From: Nymphaea colorata
Taxonomy: Eukaryota; Streptophyta; Magnoliopsida; Nymphaeales; Nymphaeaceae
NCBI RefSeq assembly: GCF_008831285.2
Contig: NW_022204507.1
Span: 2,402,814 to 2,466,813 of the forward strand
Reading direction: 5' to 3'
Length of the DNA: 64,000 nt
A program made the position numbers and the translations under genes. The stretch's first letter is position 1, and each line of letters begins with the position of its first letter. Of the stretch, positions 1 through 9,125 are shown in pieces. The notes under the pieces were generated by a model, which saw only the letters and a list, made by a program, of their open reading frames with translations, did no database searches and was not told where the DNA came from.

Positions 1-108
1 CCTGTGATCGCTCGATCAGTCCTGTTCATCAGTTGGTTAAATCCCAATATCCAAAGGAGGAGATAGGAGCGATAGCTGCCACCAGCGTCAATCAGTGCTT
101 GCTTCACC

Positions 109-3100
109 ATGACAGAAGATTCAAGCGTCGGAACCACCACCAGAGTGGTAGAAAAAATTATCGTGCAGGAGCAACCAAGCCCTGCAAACAAGATTACTTC
201 TGTACTTCTAAATGGCAGCAACTATTTGGCTTGGTCCAAATCGGCGATGCTCTATTTAAGTGGCAGAAACAAGCTGGATTTCGTGACCGAAGATCTTCCA
301 AGACCTGCTGAAACAGATCCGACTTATAGAGAATGGCGATCCACCAATCATCTCATAATGTCCTGGTTAATTAACTCTATGGAGCCTAAAGTCGCACGAG
401 GATTCTATTTCGCAGAAACTGCTCATCAAATTTGGAGAAAGGCAAAAGACCTCTATAGTGAAAAAAATGACATTGCTCGTATGTATCAATTCTCTCAAGG
501 TATTCGGGATCTCAAAAAGCACAACAAAAATTTTGGTGACCTGCTAGGCGACATCCAAGGTATGTGGGACGAACTTGACTATCTTATGGATATGTCTGCT
601 ACACTTAGATCTCGAGAAAAGTTGCGTGAACAACAAAAAATTTTTGAGCTTCTTGCGACTCTTGGCCCAGAGTATGAACCCATCCGAAGCCAAATTTTAA
701 TGTCCCTGGAGCTTCCTTCTCTTAGCACTGTTTGCTCAATTCTTATGAGAGACGAATCCAGAAAAAAGGTTATGTTTCAAAATTCTGATTCTTTTAAAGA
801 GAACTCTAGCAATATAGAACAGGTTGCCTTCTATGGAGCCGATAAAAGCAGTGAACATAAATGGAAGAATCGTCCAAAACGATTTTGTTCTCATTGCAAA
901 AAGGAGGGTCATACCAAGGAAAGGTGTTGGTTCCTCCACGGAAAACCCACCACCATGAGGACAGAAAAAAGAGAGAAGGGGAGCACCACTACCGTAGCCA
1001 ATGTTGCAACCAAAACTCTTGATACTTCGGATCTTCCTCAGCTGCTGAAAAAAATAAACGAACTGCTGAAAAATGTCAAGAATCACGATGATAAAGAACA
1101 TCAAAACAGTACGGCAGCTTCAGCAAGTGCTACTGGTAACGCTTTTACTTCACTCAAATCTGATTATTGGATTGTCGATTCTGGAGCTAGTGATCATATG
1201 TCTATGAACTGCCATAACCTTAGTAATTATTCTTCTATGACTAGAAAAAAATCTGTTGTTATTGCTAATGGTTCTTCTATGCATGTTCAAGGAGAAGGAG
1301 AATTAGATATTCTTAGAAATGGTGCTAAATCTAAAGTGCTCTATATGCCAGATCTCTCGACCAACTTGTTGTCCGTTTCAAAAATTGTTAGAGATTTAAA
1401 TTGTCAAGTTATTTTCTCTCCCACTAACGTTGTTTTACAGGACCCTATATCGAAGAGGAAGATTGGTGAGGGAACTCACGAAAACGGGCTATATATGCTG
1501 AAAATCAATGAATATGCCTTGACTGCCCAAATCAACCAAGAAGGTGAACTTTGGCATCGGAGACTTGGTCACCCATCACATCGTGTTTTGAATGTTTTGT
1601 TACCAAATTTGAATTATGACTCTCATGTTTGTGAAACTTGCAAGTATGCTAAAATGTCTAGACTTCCATTCCATGAATCTTTAAACAATGCTATGTTTCC
1701 TTTTGATCTTGTTCATACCGATGTATGGGGGCCGGCTCCCGTGAAATCTTACTCAAATTTTCGGTATTATCTCACTTTCATTGATGATTTTTCAAAAAAC
1801 ACTTGGATTTATCTATTAAAAACCAAGGATGAAGTTTTTTCAAAATTTCTAGAATTTTACAAAATGGTCGAAACTCAATTTGCAACTCGTATAAAATGTC
1901 TCAGATCCGACAATGGTACGGAATATAAAAACCAATTCTTTGAACAATTCAAAAAGGAGAGCGGGATGGACCATCAATTCACCTGTGTAGATACACCCCA
2001 ACAAAATGGGGTGGCAGAACGAAAAAATCGTCATCTTCTAGAAATGACTAGGTCTTTACTATTTGATATGAATGTTCCTAAACATTTTTGGAGTGATGCA
2101 GTTTTGACAGCATGTTATACTATCAATCGCACACCCACAAGAATTCTTGCTGGAAAAACTCCTTTGGAAGCCCTCATGAAAAGGAAATTTAAAGTGGACC
2201 ACATGAGAATTTTTGGATGCACTGTCTATGTCAAGAGTAAAGCTGCAGACAAACTCAGCCACAGAGCAAAAAAATGCATTTTCTTGGGCTACTCATCGAC
2301 AAAAAAGGGGTTCAGGTGTTATGATGTTACCGCCAAGCAGATCCATATCTCTCGCGATGTAGTTTTTGATGAAAAAAGGTCTTATTTCTCTCACGATGCA
2401 AGGCAAGGGGAGGATAGTTCCAAGCACGACATCATGGTCACACCCAACAGTCTATCATACAATGATTTTGATATCACCATAACCCATCATCGTAGTGACC
2501 TTGAAGGAAGAGAAACCGTTGAAAACCTTGAAACTGATCCTAACAGTACAGAAGTCTCTTTTGAGCCTCAAGCAGATCAAAGCAATGAAATTGGAGCTAT
2601 AGATCCTATTGAACCTTACTTGGAAACTTTAGAATCTCACCCGTTTGAACCCACTCTAAGGAGATCTTCTCGAAACATTCAGCCACCTAGACATTTGAAA
2701 GACTTTGTCACCAACATCGCTGTTTCTCATCCTTTGGAAAAATATTTGAGTTATAGCAATCAACCCAAACACCATGTGGCCTTCCTTAGTCGCATTGAAA
2801 AACAAAAAGATCCTACTACATACCAAGAAGCCAAAGACCAAAAAATATGGGTTGAAGCCATGCATGAAGAGCTAGATGCTCTCCACAAAAATCGTACATG
2901 GGAACTTGTAACTCTTCCAGTGGGAAAACATGCCGTTGGGTGCAAATGGATTTTCAAAACCAAGTACAAGAGCGATGGCTCCATTGAACGCCACAAGGCA
3001 CGCCTGGTTGCTAAAGGGTATACTCAAACACAAGGGTTAGACTATGAAGAAACTTTTGCTCCTGTTGCAAAAATGACTACCATCAGAATTCTCCTATCAA

Positions 3101-4356
3101 TTGCTTGCAATTTTGAATGGCCCTTGTTTCAATTAGATGTGAAGAATGCTTTTCTACAAGGCGACATTCAAGAAGAAGTATATATGAACCTGCCACCAGG
3201 CCATCTTATGGAATGCACTCCAAGTCTTGTTTGCAGACTCAAGAAGTCGATTTATGGATTGAAGCAATCTCCTAGAGCCTGGTATCAAAAATTGAGTGAT
3301 GCATTGGAAAACAAAAAATTCATCAGATGCTACTCAGATAATTCAGTGTTTATCAAGAGATCAGACGATAAAATTGTTGTTGTATTGATTTATGTGGATG
3401 ACATAATAATTACAGGCAACGATGAACAAGAGATGGATCACACAAAGTGGTATCTTCACAATACGTTTGAAATCAAAGACTTGGGGAGACTAAAGTACTT
3501 TTTGGGAATCGAAGTTGCTAGATCCAAGAAAGGTATCTTTCTAAACCAACGGAAGTACATACTTGATTTACTTAAAGAAACGAGGAAAACAAGTATCAGA
3601 CCAGCAGATACGCCCATAGAAGTCTACCCTAAACTTGACAATACCAAGGATGAATCTATTGAAAATGTGACAAGCTATCAAAGACTTGTGGGTAAATTAA
3701 TCTATCTTACGGTCACACGACCTGACATCAATTATGCCGTCAGTCTGGTAAGTCAACATATGCATTCGCCTAAAGCAGTTCATGTCAAAGCTGTGGAAAG
3801 AATTCTCAGATACTTGAAGAAGACTCCAGGACAAGGTTTGTGGTACAAAGTGAATGGGCATGTTAACATACAAGGTTACTCAGATGCAGACTGGGCTGGT
3901 GCTTCAGATAGAAGATCGATGACAGGTTATTGTGTGTATGTTGGTGATAACCTAGTTTCTTGGAAAAGCAAAAAACAACACACTGTTTCTAGATCCAGTG
4001 CTGAGGCTGAATACAGGGCAATGGCGACTACCTCAAGCGAGCTCATTTGGATAAAATCACTCATCCAAGAACTTGGATTTGTTTTCAAGTCTCCCATTCC
4101 AATGCACTGTGACAATCAAGCTGCAATTCATATAGCAGCAAATTCAGTTTTTCACGAACGCACCAAACATATAGAAATTGATTGTCATTATGTACGTGAA
4201 AAGGTCCAAAAAGGAGAGATTGAAACTCCATATACTAGAAGCACAGAGCAGCTGGCCGATGGATTTACTAAGGGACTTCCTACAAAGCAATTTGACGATA
4301 TTAAAAGCAAGTGGGGCTGTTTGAATCTCTACGCCCCACTTGAAGGGGAGTGTTGA
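109..4356 (+). CDS. copia gag-pol polyprotein (1415 aa)
   Basis: A single uninterrupted frame encodes all proteins for copia transposition in virus-like particles. The gag part has an N-terminal UBN2-like region containing NYLAWS and a CX2CX4HX4C zinc knuckle at residues 260-273. The aspartic protease motif DSGA is at 357-360. A GAG-pre-integrase HHCC region begins near H483 and ends with a CX2C pair. The integrase triad reads D538, D601, E637, with 35 residues between the last two. Reverse transcriptase carries YVDD at 1095-1098 and RNase H carries SDADW with D1259 and the AEAEY motif near 1300. The start at 109 is the first ATG of the frame and the encoded N-terminus looks like gag. The stop lies 6 bp inside the 3' LTR. 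No frameshift or stop is seen, so it could be functional if the 5' LTR is intact. Lineage within copia was not assigned. Confidence 0.95.
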   Translation: MTEDSSVGTTTRVVEKIIVQEQPSPANKITSVLLNGSNYLAWSKSAMLYLSGRNKLDFVTEDLPRPAETDPTYREWRSTNHLIMSWLINSMEPKVARGFYFAETAHQIWRKAKDLYSEKNDIARMYQFSQGIRDLKKHNKNFGDLLGDIQGMWDELDYLMDMSATLRSREKLREQQKIFELLATLGPEYEPIRSQILMSLELPSLSTVCSILMRDESRKKVMFQNSDSFKENSSNIEQVAFYGADKSSEHKWKNRPKRFCSHCKKEGHTKERCWFLHGKPTTMRTEKREKGSTTTVANVATKTLDTSDLPQLLKKINELLKNVKNHDDKEHQNSTAASASATGNAFTSLKSDYWIVDSGASDHMSMNCHNLSNYSSMTRKKSVVIANGSSMHVQGEGELDILRNGAKSKVLYMPDLSTNLLSVSKIVRDLNCQVIFSPTNVVLQDPISKRKIGEGTHENGLYMLKINEYALTAQINQEGELWHRRLGHPSHRVLNVLLPNLNYDSHVCETCKYAKMSRLPFHESLNNAMFPFDLVHTDVWGPAPVKSYSNFRYYLTFIDDFSKNTWIYLLKTKDEVFSKFLEFYKMVETQFATRIKCLRSDNGTEYKNQFFEQFKKESGMDHQFTCVDTPQQNGVAERKNRHLLEMTRSLLFDMNVPKHFWSDAVLTACYTINRTPTRILAGKTPLEALMKRKFKVDHMRIFGCTVYVKSKAADKLSHRAKKCIFLGYSSTKKGFRCYDVTAKQIHISRDVVFDEKRSYFSHDARQGEDSSKHDIMVTPNSLSYNDFDITITHHRSDLEGRETVENLETDPNSTEVSFEPQADQSNEIGAIDPIEPYLETLESHPFEPTLRRSSRNIQPPRHLKDFVTNIAVSHPLEKYLSYSNQPKHHVAFLSRIEKQKDPTTYQEAKDQKIWVEAMHEELDALHKNRTWELVTLPVGKHAVGCKWIFKTKYKSDGSIERHKARLVAKGYTQTQGLDYEETFAPVAKMTTIRILLSIACNFEWPLFQLDVKNAFLQGDIQEEVYMNLPPGHLMECTPSLVCRLKKSIYGLKQSPRAWYQKLSDALENKKFIRCYSDNSVFIKRSDDKIVVVLIYVDDIIITGNDEQEMDHTKWYLHNTFEIKDLGRLKYFLGIEVARSKKGIFLNQRKYILDLLKETRKTSIRPADTPIEVYPKLDNTKDESIENVTSYQRLVGKLIYLTVTRPDINYAVSLVSQHMHSPKAVHVKAVERILRYLKKTPGQGLWYKVNGHVNIQGYSDADWAGASDRRSMTGYCVYVGDNLVSWKSKKQHTVSRSSAEAEYRAMATTSSELIWIKSLIQELGFVFKSPIPMHCDNQAAIHIAANSVFHERTKHIEIDCHYVREKVQKGEIETPYTRSTEQLADGFTKGLPTKQFDDIKSKWGCLNLYAPLEGEC
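4342..4350 (+). promoter_or_regulatory. polypurine tract of the copia element
   Basis: The tract GAAGGGGAG sits immediately before the TGTTGAAA start of the 3' LTR. This is the usual place for the plus-strand DNA primer. It is also read as codons at the end of the polyprotein. Confidence 0.85.
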
Positions 4357-4679
4357 AAGTAATCGTTTCAGCCAGCGCAGCATACTCAACGGCTCCTCTC
4401 AATCTTGCCTTTTGAAGCCCATTGAACGTTGAAAGGATTATTGCCATTCTCGCTAGTTTCCTCAATAATATTTATTCTTGTATGTAAAGTTCATCAAACG
4501 TTCATATTGATCAGATATTATATATGCCCTTGTAAATCAAAGAAAAAAAAGAGAGAAAGAAAATAGAGGAAAGCAAAGAGCTGCTGCTCTGGTGTTCTTC
4601 GTGGATGTAGGTCTATGAACCGAACCACGTAAAATCTGTGTTTCAATTCTTCGTCTTCCTCCTCTCTCCCATTTCAACA
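4351..4679 (+). repeat. 3' LTR of the copia element (329 bp)
   Basis: The LTR begins TGTTGAAA directly after the polypurine tract and ends TTTCAACA, a perfect 8-bp terminal inverted repeat with canonical TG...CA ends. A TATA-like stretch (TTATATATGCC) lies near 4517-4527, followed by an A/G-rich stretch that could be the R region. The 5' partner is not in the window, so insertion age cannot be estimated. Confidence 0.88.
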
Positions 4680-6436
4680 CAGTGACTGTAATAGAATAGA
4701 AAAGCTCAAGGAAGTTCAGAAGTGGAGTCACTTCACCAGAGCTTCGATCAACCCCTGATTTCTGTAAATGACTTTGGGGGATGCTGGCATCGAATTGGCA
4801 ACCACGCACGCCTCTTCAAGACAGCTACTTTGCTGCAAGATCGAGCTCCAGCAGGTTCTGTTTCTTGCCTGGTTCAGCTGGAAGCCTGGAACAACCACTT
4901 ACAGGAAGACAACAATCACTGTAGGGAAATGCATGCTGTAATTGAGATATTCCAGGTTTAGGAGCGTCACCGAAGAGTAATTGAACCCCTGTTGATTAGC
5001 GAAAGGTGGAAACAGGTGCCCCGTTTAGCGCCGGCAACAGCAGGGACTGGTACGCCAACAGCAGCTCCTTGAAGATGATCTAGCTCTGGAAATAGCAAGA
5101 AATCAGAGCACAGATAATTCTAGCATGAATCCGCAACTTAGAGTCATGGAGAATGCACCAGACATCAAGAGAAACCCAAAACTGAGAAATCAGAATCGGG
5201 GAGACAAGCAGGAATCCCTCCCGCAGGTGTGCATTCAGCTTCCAGACCAGCGATCAGTCAAAAAATCATAACTCTTCAACCATAGCTCCAAAAATACTGA
5301 AATTTGGTCTAAGGATCGCCAACAAGTATAGCAATAGACGCCCTCTAGCTCAGGTCCAATGGTGCTTCACAGTAGGATCGCGTCATCCTTGATTGCTCGC
5401 CTGGTTCTGCCTTAAACAACTTGTCGCAGGGCTTAGGCGACGTTCTGGAGTCAGTCTCCTTCAAAAATTCACCAAAATTCAACCGTAGCTCAGATTGCGC
5501 TGAAATTTGGACTGTAGATAGCCAAGATGTTGAAGATCAAACGCCCAAAGTTTCAGCTTCAAATCATGCTCCAGTGAAAAACGCGTTAGGATGGAAAATG
5601 TCTCAAATTTTCTGGTATCGCCAGGCACAACTCCGCCAATTGTCGCCGCAGTTCCGTTCTGCTCTGGTGGACTGGCCAAATCAACTCCGATTGCGCTCAA
5701 ATTTTACCAGATTGTTCTTCTTTTACGAATCCAACGGATCCGTTGCCGTCCTCTGATCGGATTCCGGTTGCCGGAAATTCTGTTCTGATCAGAGAATTCT
5801 GTCACTGCTGTCACAGAAACCGTGGCCTGTCTTCTTCGCTCAGCTGCTCGATCTGCTGGATGAGTCTCCTCCGTAGCTCGATGCAGGTGTAATTTCACAA
5901 TTAACAACACAATGCATCGATTGGAATCGATTAAGCCAAAGGATTAGTTGATCTAAGTTCAGTGTTAGGTGATCTGCTGTGATCAGCAGTCGGTCTCGCC
6001 AAAGCTCGTCAGCACCTCTCCTTCTAGCCAAATCCTTCGATCTCAGACGAGTCCGATCGATCTACTCTTCACGTTAGACGAGTGTGACTCGAATCCTGCA
6101 GAGCGTCAGCATCCTCACGTTCTTTGATCGGATCAACAGAAATTTCTCACGGTAGATTATCCACGGAGAAAGATTTCTTACCGATTTGATAAATTCCTCC
6201 GGCTGTCGACGTATAGATCTGAAATCTCCCGACTGAGCTGCGAAATTGCTGATCAACCGAGCACTCTTCCCTCCGACTTCAGCCTCTAGGTGTCCCTGGG
6301 ATGAAGAACACCTGCACCGTGATCGGACTTCACTTCTGCACAGATTTCCGGCATCTGCAGTTTCGGTAGCGTTCCCGGCTCCACTCCTCTCCTCTGGTTT
6401 TACAGGCAATGCTCCTTCTTCCAGGAGCCTCCGTCG
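4680..6436 (-). other. untranslated leader-like region of a minus-strand LTR element, probably
   Basis: This stretch has no convincing coding frame on either strand. It is less AT-rich than most of the window and contains short diverged repeats of a motif like TAGCTC...CTGAAATTTGG near 5282, 5488 and 5690. Read on the minus strand, it lies downstream of a candidate LTR and primer-binding site (6437-6760), so it may be that element's leader. The left edge meets the copia 3' LTR, which suggests the copia element inserted into it. This is inference from position only. Confidence 0.3.
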
Positions 6437-6454
6437 GCCCAGGTTTTGGCGCCA
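6437..6454 (-). promoter_or_regulatory. candidate primer-binding site starting TGGCGCC
   Basis: On the minus strand TGGCGCCAAAACCTGGGC begins 6 nt after the end of the candidate LTR. TGGCGCC is the start of primer sites in several plant gypsy groups, such as the Tat/Athila branch, which prime from tRNAs other than initiator Met. The remainder is not matched here to a named tRNA. Confidence 0.35.
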
Positions 6455-6460
6455 CAGTCT

Positions 6461-6760
6461 TGCGGCTGAAATTTCTCACGTGGGAGAAAAGTTTGAATTT
6501 TATTGATACTCAAAAATTGGATACAACTTGGTTCGCGGTCTCCAGCTTTATATGTTGGACTGTCCCGGGTCGATGCCCGTCGTCTCAGTCCGAGGCAAGT
6601 ACAAATCAGAGAATCGAAACAGAAAATCAAAAGAAAATACAATGAAAACACAAACCAAAAGAAAGTACAATGAATCACTATGGGTTGGTCCCAGCCACCA
6701 CGCGCTCAAGTTGGGCTGGGCTCTTTCCCGCTGGTCCATCCTAGACTACTTCGGTCCGCA
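6461..6760 (-). repeat. candidate LTR (300 bp) of a minus-strand retroelement
   Basis: On the minus strand the segment begins TGCGGACCG and ends CAGCCGCA, giving a 5-bp TGCGG/CCGCA inverted repeat. It contains an ACATATAAAG TATA-like box (6546-6555) and a downstream AATAAA signal (about 6497-6504) before the end. The order TATA, poly(A) signal, LTR end, TGGCGCC primer site is that of a retroelement 5' LTR. No second copy is seen in the window, so the boundary is tentative. Confidence 0.35.
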
Positions 6761-8818
6761 ATAGCTCGCTACTACTGCCCCGTTGTGCGCTTATTCCTCG
6801 GCGTCGTCGGCTGTACGTGCACATAATACCCTTACTCTGCGATAAACCCTCTGCTGTGATCTGCCCACCTGATCTGTTATCCTCACCACACTGGTGCTTG
6901 TGGTCTTCCATTGTCCCGACTGTGACTGTGGCCGAGACATTTTCAACACCTTTGGCTGCCTCCTCAGCTGCTCCTGTCTGTGTTCCATGTGGGTGTGCAT
7001 CAGTCCCAATGATCCAATATCTAACTTGGTTTTGATTAAATTAAAATCTTTGGTGGACTTTCTGTTAGTTGTCTAATCTGTGTTGCCTAAATTGCAGGTT
7101 GTTTGAATATTTAGCATATAACAATCTCAACTTCCCTGTAATTTTTGGTAGCTCAACAAGTTTTGATGTTGAGTCCTTCAATAATTCATTTTTCTTTCTT
7201 CCTTGTCCTATACATACTAAAGTACCTAGTACAACATACTATTGTCTATGTTCTATTTGCTGGAGAAAGTTGTTTCTTAATGGACATATTTTTTTTTGTT
7301 GTTGGTGTAATTGACTGTAGGGGGGAAGCGCTTAGGGAGCTGATTGGAGAACCTACTTATATAAAGTGTAGTTCCAAAAAGCAAAAGGTGTGGTTGTACA
7401 TCCAGTAGGTATATAATTTTTGTTCTACCAAATTTGTTGTCTAGTGCAGAATTTGCTGCAATGATACCTGCTCTAACAATGTGGTCCTTAAGTATTAGCC
7501 CCATTCTTGTTCTACCGCTAAATCAAATTCACCATTCACTGTTATTGTTAGTGCTGCAATGGAAAACATATATCCTTAATTGCAGGAGAAAAAGCGGGTT
7601 TGTGGACCTTGGATGGTACTAACTACTAACTAAAATTAAACAGACTTACTGGTGATTTGTCAATTTTTTTCATCCAAGATTTGTCTTAGAAAGATAAGAA
7701 ACATAATTTCTTAAACTCATTTAGAGTATGATCTGTCCTCCCTACGATAAGATATTGATAAACGATCTCATAGAGACCTCCCGTACTTGCTTAAATCAGT
7801 AATTCTTACTTTTCTGTCAGTTTATAATCTAGATTCGTCTAGTCAAGTTCTCAAGCAGATATTTAAAATTGCACTGTAAAAACGTTTAAACTTTAAACTA
7901 ATATTAGTCTCGTTAGAGTAGTGGCCACATGATCTCTGTTTCATGCTTGTTGGTGATGGAACTCGCTAGGTTCATCATAACTGAGTTACGGTGCTTGACA
8001 GTTGATTGACTTGTTGACTTGGAGTGATTGACTTGTTGACTTGGAGTTTGATCTGAATGTAAACAATGATTGAACTTGAAATAGATATGTAAGAAGATGT
8101 AGTTCTTGGATGACCATATCATAGAGAAGTATCTAAGATGGATCTATCCATTAGAACTAATAGGCAATTGTGCTAATATAGAAAAAAATTGTGATTAGTG
8201 TTTGGGTCAAGCATGTGCATTTCATCATAGTCAAGTGCGTCGAAATTGACATCTATTTCCATTATTTTAGATGCAAATACTCCACATATGTGAATGTGAT
8301 CCTTAGCTTTATGTGCAGTTCGTTGGACAAGCTGGTTGAATTTCTTAACTTGGACAATGAATGCATGCTCTGCTTGGTCAACAATAATTATCAATGCGCC
8401 ATCATATGTAAGTGCTATACAAATTTTCATATGTTTCTTTATATAAGTTTTTTATTTTCAGGTTCTGTTGAGTCTCACTATACGATAATAGAAAAACTGA
8501 AAATTGCAGTTGTATTCTTTTTTGTAATCTGAGTAGTAATTGCTGTTTTTTTTTGGATATTTTCAGCAACCTTTGGTGCACTGATGGGCATGAAGAATCA
8601 AGTATTTTGAGTAGATAAAGATACAAAGTTGGAGAGCACACTGAATCAACATGCCAAGCCATCGATTTTGATCAGTTAAATAAAAGTTTCAATTTGTGAA
8701 TAAAGTTGTGGTTAAATTTTTTGGCTATGTATAACTTTTGTGTGTAATTAGACACTTAACGATAGTTTTTTTAATCAAATTTTAATTTGTCAAAACTTTT
8801 CCTTAGCTTATTTGAAAT
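6761..8818. other. noncoding or decayed DNA, no gene recognised
   Basis: Short frames occur on both strands but none matches a family I know. A minus-strand frame at 8173-8430 reads like protein, with residues such as HICGVFASKI, but has no recognisable domain, start context or neighbouring exons. Splice-like motifs near 7090-7320 are not enough to build a gene model. Confidence 0.4.

Positions 8819-8820
<2 letters not shown>

Positions 8821-8859
<39 letters not shown>
8821..8859. repeat. (AT)n microsatellite
   Basis: About 39 bp of uninterrupted AT dinucleotides. Confidence 0.98.
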
Positions 8860-8864
<5 letters not shown>

Positions 8865-8884
8865 CATTGTTACTGGTTCCAGGA

Positions 8885-9125
8885 AAGGTTAAGGCATATT
8901 ATAGGTGACGGCTTTTATTGTGGCCAATAACCACCTGGGGTGTGGCCAAATACTTTTTGGCAATGGCTTGCGTCTTGCTTGATTATTTTTTGGCACAAGA
9001 CCCATGGCAAGACCAGCCATTAGCAATTGCTAGGGCAAAGGCTGTTGCCAAAAATATTTTTCGCAACGGCTGAATTAGTTATAGGCCATGGCAAGAGCCC
9101 TAACCAATAAATTTGTCGTGGTGTA
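8885..9125. mobile_element. CACTA- or Mutator-like subterminal repeat patch
   Basis: Several short motifs around GGC(A/T)ACGGC and its complement occur in both orientations (GTGACGGC, GGCAATGGC, GGCTGTTGCC, CGCAACGGC, GGCCATGGC). Clustered motifs of this kind are typical of the subterminal regions of plant CACTA-like elements. No CACTA terminus or target duplication was found, so class and borders are uncertain. Confidence 0.35.

Larger units (their letters stand above)
1..4679 (+). mobile_element. Ty1/copia retrotransposon, 5' LTR outside the window
   Basis: The element shows, in order, about 108 bp of internal leader, one long gag-pol frame, a purine tract (4342-4350) and a 3' LTR. The order protease, integrase, reverse transcriptase, RNase H is the copia order; gypsy elements place integrase last. 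No LTR or primer-binding site is visible before the gag start, so the left end is cut by the window edge. The open polyprotein, with all checked catalytic residues present, suggests a recent insertion. The target-site duplication cannot be tested because only one end is visible. Confidence 0.93.
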
